From Phycisphaerales bacterium (lineage in GTDB: Bacteria > Planctomycetota > Phycisphaerae > Phycisphaerales > SM1A02), in NCBI GenBank assembly GCA_022446885.1, contig JAKVBU010000016.1:32921-96920 (forward strand): a stretch of 64,000 nt of DNA, written 5' to 3'. Within the stretch, counting starts at the first letter, position 1. Each line of letters starts with the position of its first letter. Made by a program: the position numbers and the translations under genes. The notes under the pieces were generated by a model, which saw nothing but the letters and a program-made list of their open reading frames with translations, was not told the DNA's origin and made no database searches. Positions 51,455 to 59,201 of this stretch are shown here, one piece after another.

Positions 51455-52893
51455 GATTCACGCTCCCGGGGGGAAGCGCCCCCTGCGATCAACTCACGGG
51501 CCAGGCGGCGTAGCCCGGCATGGTCCGGTTGAGCATTCAATCCAGCTTGCACCGCTTCAATGGCTTTGTTCACTCGACCAGCGTCTCGATGTGCCAGCGC
51601 CAGCATCACCCATCCGTCGGCCTGCCTGGGATCGGTGCGCACGACCAGTTCAGCCTGAGTGACTGCATCATCGAGGCGCCCGGACCGTAGCAGTAGGTGT
51701 GCGTACTGGAGTCGTTCGGCGGGGTTTGTCACGCCCAGTTCGAAGGCCCTGTCGAGGGCGGGCAGCGCGGCATCGAGCCGGTCCTCCAGCAGATGCATGC
51801 GGGCCAGTTGCAGATGGCCATCGGGCAGGTCGGGGCGAAGCTGGGCCGCCTTCATCGCGCTCTGCAGGGCACGCTCGTGCTCGCCGGCTTGGCGAAATGC
51901 CATCGAGAGATTGAGATGCGATTGAAACGACTTGGGGTCTTCCAGGACCGCACGTTTCATGGTGCGGACCCAGGCTGCGGCATCGTTGTTGCGCCGATGC
52001 ACCTCGCCCAGCCTGTTGAGTAGATGCACCTGATTGGGCCAGTTGGTCAAGGCCCTGCCAACACACAATCTGGCATCGTCGATGCGTCCGTCGGCCAGGA
52101 GCCGGTCTATGCGGCCCAATTCACCGTCGAGGCTCCGCTGGGCATCGAGCAGGAGCCGGTTCCATGGGTCGGGGTACTGGGGTACCGCCGGTTCGCCGCT
52201 GAGTTGGATGGCAGCCGCTTCGTCCAAGCGGCCGGCACGGCGAAGTGCTTGTGCCAGCAGATAGGCGCTGTAGGGGTGCCCAGTCTTCTGGAGGAGTGTG
52301 CCAAGCGTCTCGATGGCCTGCGTTGTTCGGTCACGGGCAAGATCCGCTCGGGCCAAACCGACCATGGCAGCAGCTGAAGATGGATCGATTTCAGCGGCTC
52401 GCTGAAAGAGGGCTGCGGCTTCATCAGGGCGGCCCAGGTCCAGTTGCCAAAATCCTGCTCGCCAGCAGGCGGGCGCAAAATCTGGTTGAGTCGCGAAGAC
52501 GCGATCCATGTGCACGAGGGCTTGCTCCAGATCTCCCCGATCGGCGGCCAGTTGAGCGAGGAAGTAAGCCGCCCGGCCGTCTCTGGGTGCGAGCAATTCC
52601 ATCGCTTGCCAAGATTGGGCAGCGGCATTGTCAAACCCATTGGCGTCGAGCGCCAGGCTCAATTCCAGACGCCGCTGCACGCTCTCTGGGCTGGTTGTGG
52701 CTGCTGTCCATGCTTCTTCAATGGCTTCACGAACAGCCGGGTCTGCTTGGCTGACCTGTTCTGGAAGGGGGGCGGGCTTGGGCGGCGAGGGAGAACAGCT
52801 TGCCCCCAGCGCGGCAACTGAGGCTGCCAGAGACAGGATGCCCCGGCCGGGCCGGTGGAACACCTGAGGTGCCTTGACTATCTTGACCGCCAT
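51451..52893 (-). CDS. TPR-repeat lipoprotein
   Basis: 480 aa. Lipoprotein signal ending in ALGASC, a Pro-rich linker, then about nine TPR units (AAYFLAQLAADRGDLEQALVHMDRVFA, CWRAGFWQLDLGRPDEAAALFQRA, LNLSMAFRQAGEHERALQSAMKAA, YAHLLLRSGRLDDAVTQAELVV). A protein-interaction scaffold. The ATG at 52893 has TATCAT 7 nt upstream and is interlocked with the opposite start in one CATG. It is the first gene of the minus-strand operon with the CRTAC1-like lipoprotein. Confidence 0.85.
   Translation of the reverse strand: MAVKIVKAPQVFHRPGRGILSLAASVAALGASCSPSPPKPAPLPEQVSQADPAVREAIEEAWTAATTSPESVQRRLELSLALDANGFDNAAAQSWQAMELLAPRDGRAAYFLAQLAADRGDLEQALVHMDRVFATQPDFAPACWRAGFWQLDLGRPDEAAALFQRAAEIDPSSAAAMVGLARADLARDRTTQAIETLGTLLQKTGHPYSAYLLAQALRRAGRLDEAAAIQLSGEPAVPQYPDPWNRLLLDAQRSLDGELGRIDRLLADGRIDDARLCVGRALTNWPNQVHLLNRLGEVHRRNNDAAAWVRTMKRAVLEDPKSFQSHLNLSMAFRQAGEHERALQSAMKAAQLRPDLPDGHLQLARMHLLEDRLDAALPALDRAFELGVTNPAERLQYAHLLLRSGRLDDAVTQAELVVRTDPRQADGWVMLALAHRDAGRVNKAIEAVQAGLNAQPDHAGLRRLARELIAGGASPRERES
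52879..52884 (+). promoter_or_regulatory. -10 element for the TPR-CRTAC1 fusion gene
   Basis: TATCTT, 7 nt before the ATG at 52892, inside the start of the opposing TPR gene. Confidence 0.5.
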
Positions 52894-55800
52894 GGGCTCG
52901 ATGATACGCTCGCGGGGGCTGCTGGTACCGGGCGCCTTGATGCTCAATGCCAAACGAGTACTGATGTCCGCTGCCGGATGTGGGGTGGTGGCAGCGCTGT
53001 TGCTGCTCGTTGGATGTCAGGGAGACTCGCCCGGGCGCAATGCAGATGTGAAGCTGGACGCTGCGGCCATCGCCACCCACAACGGGGCAGTCGCGGCGAT
53101 GGGGGCCTTCGACTACGAACGGGCCTTCTCAATGCTCGAGCCGTTGGTTCAGGATCGGCCCCAGTGGCTCGATGGTCAGGTCGATCTGTCTATCGCCCAA
53201 CTCAATCGTCAACAGGAGGGTGATGAGGAAGCGGCGCTGGCTCGGGTTGACGCTGTCATCAAGGCGGATCCGAGCAATCTACGGGCGCAGTATGTGGCTG
53301 GGGTGCTGCGAAGCGTGTTGGATACGCCCGCCCGAGCGCTCAAGCACTTCAGGATCGTGGCCGAGGCCGACCCTGATGACGCCTGGGCTGCCTACTACAC
53401 CGGACGGACCCTCACCCAGACGGGTCGCCCCGAGGAAGCACTTGTCTGGTTCGAGCGAGCCATCGAACGAAATCCCTATCTGCGTTCGAGCTACTACGGG
53501 GGCGCTCAGGCGGCACGGCGAACCGGCAATGACGAGAAGGCACACGAGTGGCTCACGCTCTTTGCCCGCATGGAACACAATCCTCGAGCCACGCTGGCCG
53601 AGATCAAGTACACGCGGATGGGGCCCAAGGCCACGCTTGAAGCGATCGAGGTCGATGACGCGCCGCTGCCAGCTCGGCCAGAAGGCCCGATCTTTGATCA
53701 CGAGAAGCTGAGCTTTGTTGGCAGCACAAATGGCCCCCAGTACACCGGGATCTCGGTTGCTCGCGTGGGCGACGAGACATTTGTGTTGGCCTCTCATCCG
53801 CTTGGGTGTTCGCTAAGCCTGATCGACGACGAGGTGTATCTGCAGCCGGTGGGGTCTCAGTTGAGCTTGGTTCAACTGGTCACAGGTGGGCTCTGGGGCG
53901 ATGTCGATGCCGACGGATACGTGGATGTCGTACTGCTGCGAAACGGCGTCAATGAACTGTGGCGCGGCGGCGAAGGGCACACGTTCACCCGCGACGAGGC
54001 CTTCCTTGGGGGCCCCGATGCAGGCACCGTGGATGGGGCCCTCTACGACGCCGATCACGATGGCGATCTGGATGCCCTCTTCCTGCAGTTGGATGGCAGC
54101 CTCGTCCTCATCAATAACGATGGCGATGGCAGTTGGAGAGACATCAGCCCCGAGACGTTCGCCTCGCCAGGAGACGGGGTGATTGCAAGAGAGGTGCTGG
54201 TTGCAGACTTCGACGGTGATCTCGATGCCGACATTCTGTGCCTCAGTGCCTCCGGGCCAAACCGCGGATTCGTCAACGACCGCCTCTGGAAGTGGCAGGC
54301 TGCACCTCCGTCCTGGGATGCCCTCCTGCAGGCAGAGGTCGCCTGCGCTGTGGCGGCGGACATCGATGCTGATGGTGAGGTGGAGGTAGTCACTCAGGGC
54401 GAGGACTTCAGTGTCGATGTGTTCGACTCGGGCATCGACGGATGGGCCTCGCGGCAATTGGCTGCTCCGACGGAGGCGAGGGATCGCCACGATCTCCCCG
54501 CCCAGATGGCTGTGGTTGATCTGACAGGTGATGGCCTGCTGGATGTCGTCCGTGAGCGTGGCCCTCGGCCGGTAGGAGAAGATGAGTGGTCAGCGGTCCA
54601 TCCCAAGTCGATCGAGGTACTTTCAAACACAGGTGAGTCCCTGCAGGTTCAGGGTGTGCTCGACGTGTGGACATTGCTGTTGCGAACGCCTGGATCGGGC
54701 CCGGGCCTGATCACGGCAGATTCCCTCGGCACCATCGTGACCATTCCTCCCGGATCGGGCCGCTTCCCCTTCGTCGAAGTCTCGTTAGTGGGCCGCACAG
54801 ATCCAGGGCAGTCAATGCGATCGAACGCCAGTGGCATCGGCGCCACCCTTGCGGCCCGCGTGGGCAGCCGTTGGACGATCACCGACGCCCTGCGGTCAAC
54901 GGCGGGGCCGGGCCAGAGCCTGCAGCCCATCTCGATTGGCTTGGGCGGGGCACAGATCGTTGACTTCATCGCCGTCAATTGGTCCGACGGCGTCTACCAG
55001 ACAGAGGCGAGCATCAGCCCTCCGGGTGTTCACGAGATTGTCGAGACCCAGCGGCAACTGAGTTCGTGTCCGGTGCTCTTTGGTTGGGATGGTGAGACGA
55101 TGGCCTTTCTCACCGACTGCCTGGGCGTTGGTGGAATCGGGTTCCTGCTGGAACCCGGTCGTCATGCCCAACCTCGGCCCCAAGAGCGGGTGTTGCTGCC
55201 CGATGGCGTGCTCAAGCCTCGAGATGGTCGCATGCAGTTGGTCATTGCCGAGCCCATGCAGGAAACGTGTTACCTCGATGACGTGTCCTTGCTGGCCGTG
55301 GACTGTCCAGAGGGTTGGGAAGTGCTTCCCGATGAACGAATGGGAACCGGCGGCCCTGCGCCCAGCGGAGATCTCCTCTTTGCCAAGCACTCGATGTCTC
55401 CTACCCAAGTGCTTGGCGATGGCGATCGGGACCTGACCATGGCGACCGCGGCGCTGGATGAGCTCGAAGCAGCCCCTGGCGCAGTCGATGATCGCTTTCT
55501 GGGCCGCAGTGTCGATCCCTTCACCATGCACGCCTATTTTGATCAGCCTCTTGATGCCCATGAGGGCACGCCGCTGTTGGTGATTGAGGGCTGGGTCGAG
55601 TACCCCTATTCACAGACGATGTTTGCCGCTTGGCAGGCTGGCGTGACCTATGACCCGCTCACGGTCTCGGTTCAGATGTCCGGCGGACTCTGGGTCGAGG
55701 TCGCGCAAAAGGTCGGCTACCCAGCCGGGATGCCTCGGACAATGGTGCTGCCACTGACGGGCCTGCCAGAGGGGGCGAGGCACATCGGCCTTCACACCAC

Positions 55801-56275
55801 CCTCGATCTGCACGTCGATCGCCTTCGAGTGGCTTGGGCGACAGAATGCCCTGAGGCCCGCGTGACGACGCTGGAGCCGCTTGTGGCGGATCTGACGCGG
55901 GTGGGCTACCCGAGGCGTCAGGATGGCCCTCAGCGTCGTCCTGGGTACGTCTGGGATGACCGTATGCCCTTTCTCGACATGCGTACGCAAGCGGGCCTGT
56001 ACACCCGCCTTGGAGACGTACGCGAGCTTGTTGGCAGGCGTGATGGCGCTCTGGCCGTCTTTGGAGCTGGAGAGGCGATCGAGTTGATCTTCGAGCAACC
56101 CGAGCAAGCGCAAGGGACCACACGCCGCTGGATCCTTGATCTGGGGGGCTGGGCCAAGGATGTAGACCTGATGACTGATACGGGCTCGACGGTGGACCCG
56201 CTGCCAGGTGAGCGTGATGCGCGGGCGCAGGAGCTGGTTGAGTCCACTCGGACGAGGTACCGCGACGGCGTCTGA
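52892..56275 (+). CDS. TPR and CRTAC1-like fusion lipoprotein
   Basis: About 1127 aa. Lipobox LLLLVGC (Cys42), an N-terminal TPR region (AFDYERAFSMLEPLVQDRPQWL, ALKHFRIVAEADPDDAWAAYYTG, EEALVWFERAIERNPY), then FG-GAP blades (DVDADGYVDVVLL, DHDGDLDALFL, DFDGDLDADILCL, DIDADGEVEVV), an ASPIC/UnbV-type segment (VGSRWTITDALRSTAGPGQS, FIAVNWSDGVYQ) and a long C-terminal beta-rich region of unknown type. It joins in one chain what the opposing operon encodes as two genes. The start at 52892 fits the TATCTT element; 52901 and 52940 are alternatives. Confidence 0.82.
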   Translation: MGSMIRSRGLLVPGALMLNAKRVLMSAAGCGVVAALLLLVGCQGDSPGRNADVKLDAAAIATHNGAVAAMGAFDYERAFSMLEPLVQDRPQWLDGQVDLSIAQLNRQQEGDEEAALARVDAVIKADPSNLRAQYVAGVLRSVLDTPARALKHFRIVAEADPDDAWAAYYTGRTLTQTGRPEEALVWFERAIERNPYLRSSYYGGAQAARRTGNDEKAHEWLTLFARMEHNPRATLAEIKYTRMGPKATLEAIEVDDAPLPARPEGPIFDHEKLSFVGSTNGPQYTGISVARVGDETFVLASHPLGCSLSLIDDEVYLQPVGSQLSLVQLVTGGLWGDVDADGYVDVVLLRNGVNELWRGGEGHTFTRDEAFLGGPDAGTVDGALYDADHDGDLDALFLQLDGSLVLINNDGDGSWRDISPETFASPGDGVIAREVLVADFDGDLDADILCLSASGPNRGFVNDRLWKWQAAPPSWDALLQAEVACAVAADIDADGEVEVVTQGEDFSVDVFDSGIDGWASRQLAAPTEARDRHDLPAQMAVVDLTGDGLLDVVRERGPRPVGEDEWSAVHPKSIEVLSNTGESLQVQGVLDVWTLLLRTPGSGPGLITADSLGTIVTIPPGSGRFPFVEVSLVGRTDPGQSMRSNASGIGATLAARVGSRWTITDALRSTAGPGQSLQPISIGLGGAQIVDFIAVNWSDGVYQTEASISPPGVHEIVETQRQLSSCPVLFGWDGETMAFLTDCLGVGGIGFLLEPGRHAQPRPQERVLLPDGVLKPRDGRMQLVIAEPMQETCYLDDVSLLAVDCPEGWEVLPDERMGTGGPAPSGDLLFAKHSMSPTQVLGDGDRDLTMATAALDELEAAPGAVDDRFLGRSVDPFTMHAYFDQPLDAHEGTPLLVIEGWVEYPYSQTMFAAWQAGVTYDPLTVSVQMSGGLWVEVAQKVGYPAGMPRTMVLPLTGLPEGARHIGLHTTLDLHVDRLRVAWATECPEARVTTLEPLVADLTRVGYPRRQDGPQRRPGYVWDDRMPFLDMRTQAGLYTRLGDVRELVGRRDGALAVFGAGEAIELIFEQPEQAQGTTRRWILDLGGWAKDVDLMTDTGSTVDPLPGERDARAQELVESTRTRYRDGV
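52901..52906 (-). promoter_or_regulatory. -10 element for the TPR lipoprotein operon
   Basis: TATCAT on the minus strand, 7 nt before the ATG at 52893, inside the first codons of the opposing gene. Confidence 0.5.
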
Positions 56276-56328
56276 TCGCTTGCCGGGGAGATCGGGTTTG
56301 CACAGGTGGGCCTGAGCGAGCGAACCAG

Positions 56329-56334
56329 TATGTT
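56329..56334 (+). promoter_or_regulatory. -10-like element before the cytochrome gene
   Basis: TATGTT, 5 nt before the GTG at 56340 in the 64-bp gap after the TPR-CRTAC1 gene. Confidence 0.4.
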
Positions 56335-56339
56335 CCCCG

Positions 56340-59201
56340 GTGAAAAACCGCCCGGACGGTGGCAGATTGGCCGACGATGTCTCGAGCAGCCCCACAATGG
56401 CGAATATGAACCAGCCTGATCAACCCGCGCAGTCTCGTCCAAGGCGGCGCCGCCCGGACCCGGTCTTGCCCAAGGGGCTGGCCAGACTGCTGGCGGTGGT
56501 CTTTGCCCTGCTCGCTCTGCTGGTGGTCAACTCCGTCTATCTGGTCGGCATTCGGGTGCTGGGGCTGGCTACGGGGCAGACGCACGAGAACTGGTTCTAT
56601 CTGGTGATGTTCATGGCCCACCTCGTGCTGGGCCTTGTGCTGATCGTGCCGCTGGTGGTGTTCGGTTTCATGCACATGGCCCGGGGGCGAAAGCACCCCA
56701 ATCGAAGAGCCGCTCGGGTGGGCATGGCCCTCTTCATCGCCTGCATCATCGTGCTGCTTACCGGGCTGGTGTTGATGCGGATAGAAGGGGTGTTGGTGCT
56801 CAAAAATCCCTTCGTGCGGAGCCTGATGTGGTGGCTGCACGTATTGGTACCGCTGGTGGCTGTGTGGCTGTTCCTGCTGCATCGCATGGTGGGCACGCCA
56901 ATTCGCTGGCGAGTCGGAGGCACCTGGGCGTTGGTCGGTGGGGCTGTGGCGATGGTGATGATCCTGCTGCAGAGTCAGGATCCACGGCAGTGGAACACGA
57001 TCGGCAATGAGGCTGGAGAGGCGTACTTCTTTCCCTCTCTGGCCCGCACGGTGACCGGTGACTTCATTCCGTCTCAAGTGCTGCAGAACGATGAGTACTG
57101 CCTGCAATGCCATGCAGACATTCACGATTCGTGGATGCACTCCGTTCACAAGTTCAGTTCGTTCAACAATCCCGCGTATCTGTTCTCCGTCACCGAGACG
57201 CGGGAGAACGCCATGGAGGAGGACGGCAATGTGAACGCCAGTCGCTTCTGCGCGGGGTGTCATGACCCGGTGCCGTTCTTCAGCGGGGCGTTCAATGATC
57301 CGGACTATGACATGGTGCACGATCCCACGGCACACGCCGGAATCACCTGCACGGTTTGTCACAGCATCTCACACGTCAATTCGCCTCGGGGCAATGCGGA
57401 TTACACCATTGATGAGCCTCCGCACTATCCGTTTGCGTTCAGCGACAATCCGACGCTTCAGTGGATCAACCGGCAGTTGGTCATGGCCAAGCCGGAGTTT
57501 CACAAACGGACATTCATGAAGCCGCTGCACCGAACGGAGATGTTCTGCGGCACCTGCCACAAGGTGCACCTGCCAGAGGAACTCAACAAGTACAAGTGGC
57601 TCAGAGGCCAGGATCACCAAGACTCGTTCCGCCTCTCGGGCGTCTCAGGGCACGGCATCACGAGCTTCTACTACCCGCCCGTGGCCCATGTGAACTGCAA
57701 CGACTGTCACATGCCGCTGATGGCTTCAGATGACTTCGGGGCCGCTGTGCGTGACGACTCGGGTGAGTTGAAGGTGCATGACCACATGTTCCCTTCGGCC
57801 AACACGGCCATTCCCACCATGGTCAAGATGCCCCGTAGCGAAGAGGCCATCCAGAAGCACCGGGACTTCCTCGAGGGAGTCATGCGTCTGGACCTCTTTG
57901 CGCTTCATGATGGGGGTGAGTTGGCAGACGAGCTCATCGCTCCGCTGGACATCGAGCAACCAGCGCTCGTTCCGGGGCAGACGTATCTGCTAGATGCCGT
58001 CATTCGTACTGTCAAGATGGGGCACATCTTTACGCAGGGAACGGCGGACTCGAACGAAGTCTGGATGGACGTGACGATCACGTGTGGCGATGAGGTCATT
58101 GGTCGAAGTGGCGAAATGGATGAGTCAGGCACGGTTGATCCTTGGTCACACTTTGTCAACGCATTCGTGATCGACCGCGATGGGCGACGGATCAACCGCC
58201 GCAATGCCCAGGACATTTTCACGGCTCTGTACAACCACCAGATTCCGCCAGGCGCAGCAGACGTGATCCATTACGCCTTCCATGTGCCCGAGTCATGCCG
58301 ATCGCCCATCACGATTGAGGCGCAGCTCAAGTACCGCAAGTTTGACACGGAGTACATGCGTCTGGTGCACGACGATCCAGACTGGGTCAATACGCTGCCG
58401 GTGACGGTGCTGGCGAGTGACGCAATCACGTTGCCGGTCGAGGGGGGCACGGCGATCGAGGCCAAAGGGGCCTCTTCAGTGCCACTCTGGCAACGCTGGA
58501 ATGACTACGGCATCGGATTGCTGCGCAAGGGTGGGCAGGGGGAACTCGTTGGCGCCAGGGCTGCGTTTCAGGAGGTCGAGGCCCTCGGGCGACCCGATGG
58601 CCCGATCAATCTGACTCGAGTCCATCTGCGTGAAGGGCAGGTTACGGAGGCGGCGCCAGCGGCGCTGGCACGAGCCGAGGCGATGGACGCACCGCCCGCT
58701 CGCCAGTGGCATTTGTTGTGGTTCGGGGGCCAGGTTGACCGTCAGAACGGACGGCTTGATGAGGCCATCGCCAAGTATCGGCAGATTGTCGATGGGGGAT
58801 TTGAGCAGGCCGCAGGAAGGGGCTTCGACTTCTCCGAAGATTGGCGAGTGCTCAACGAACTGGCATCCACGCTGCACGATCGCTCAAGGCGCGAACGAGG
58901 TGAGGCCAATTCCGCGGCTCGTGAGGCGCTGCTGGAGGACGCGCTGGCAACCTGGAAACGTACGCTGTCGCTTGATCCGGAAAACGCTTCGGCTCATTGG
59001 GGCCTTTCGTTGGTGTACCGGGATCTGGGCGACAGCGAAGCGTCGCAGCGGCATCAGCGTCTGCACGGTCGGTACAAGGTTGATGACAACGCGCGTGATC
59101 ATGCCGTCTCGGAGGCCCGGCGTCGGTATCCGGCGGCCAACAAGGCAGCTGAGCCGGTGACGATCTATGACACCAGTCTTCCGGGGAGTGATGGCGTATG
59201 A
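56340..59201 (+). CDS. Membrane cytochrome b / penta-heme cytochrome c / TPR fusion
   Basis: 953 aa. Five membrane segments (about 48-210): the second holds His94 and His112, the fourth His167 and His181 with 13 residues between, a pair suited to b-type haem. The extracytoplasmic part has five CXXCH haem c sites (Cys254, 304, 337, 403, 453) and many free His for distal ligands, as in cytochrome c554-like proteins. From about residue 700 TPR-like helices follow. It looks like a quinol-to-multihaem electron conduit with a docking tail. The GTG at 56340 has TATGTT upstream; ATG 56397 is the alternative. The end overlaps the next gene by 4 bp. Confidence 0.85.
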   Translation: MKNRPDGGRLADDVSSSPTMANMNQPDQPAQSRPRRRRPDPVLPKGLARLLAVVFALLALLVVNSVYLVGIRVLGLATGQTHENWFYLVMFMAHLVLGLVLIVPLVVFGFMHMARGRKHPNRRAARVGMALFIACIIVLLTGLVLMRIEGVLVLKNPFVRSLMWWLHVLVPLVAVWLFLLHRMVGTPIRWRVGGTWALVGGAVAMVMILLQSQDPRQWNTIGNEAGEAYFFPSLARTVTGDFIPSQVLQNDEYCLQCHADIHDSWMHSVHKFSSFNNPAYLFSVTETRENAMEEDGNVNASRFCAGCHDPVPFFSGAFNDPDYDMVHDPTAHAGITCTVCHSISHVNSPRGNADYTIDEPPHYPFAFSDNPTLQWINRQLVMAKPEFHKRTFMKPLHRTEMFCGTCHKVHLPEELNKYKWLRGQDHQDSFRLSGVSGHGITSFYYPPVAHVNCNDCHMPLMASDDFGAAVRDDSGELKVHDHMFPSANTAIPTMVKMPRSEEAIQKHRDFLEGVMRLDLFALHDGGELADELIAPLDIEQPALVPGQTYLLDAVIRTVKMGHIFTQGTADSNEVWMDVTITCGDEVIGRSGEMDESGTVDPWSHFVNAFVIDRDGRRINRRNAQDIFTALYNHQIPPGAADVIHYAFHVPESCRSPITIEAQLKYRKFDTEYMRLVHDDPDWVNTLPVTVLASDAITLPVEGGTAIEAKGASSVPLWQRWNDYGIGLLRKGGQGELVGARAAFQEVEALGRPDGPINLTRVHLREGQVTEAAPAALARAEAMDAPPARQWHLLWFGGQVDRQNGRLDEAIAKYRQIVDGGFEQAAGRGFDFSEDWRVLNELASTLHDRSRRERGEANSAAREALLEDALATWKRTLSLDPENASAHWGLSLVYRDLGDSEASQRHQRLHGRYKVDDNARDHAVSEARRRYPAANKAAEPVTIYDTSLPGSDGV

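Noticed and set aside
52940..52942. ATG at 52940 as the start of the TPR-CRTAC1 gene
   Set aside because: It gives a compact signal peptide and remains possible, but no -10-like element or ribosome site precedes it, while the ATG at 52892 has TATCTT at the usual 7 nt.
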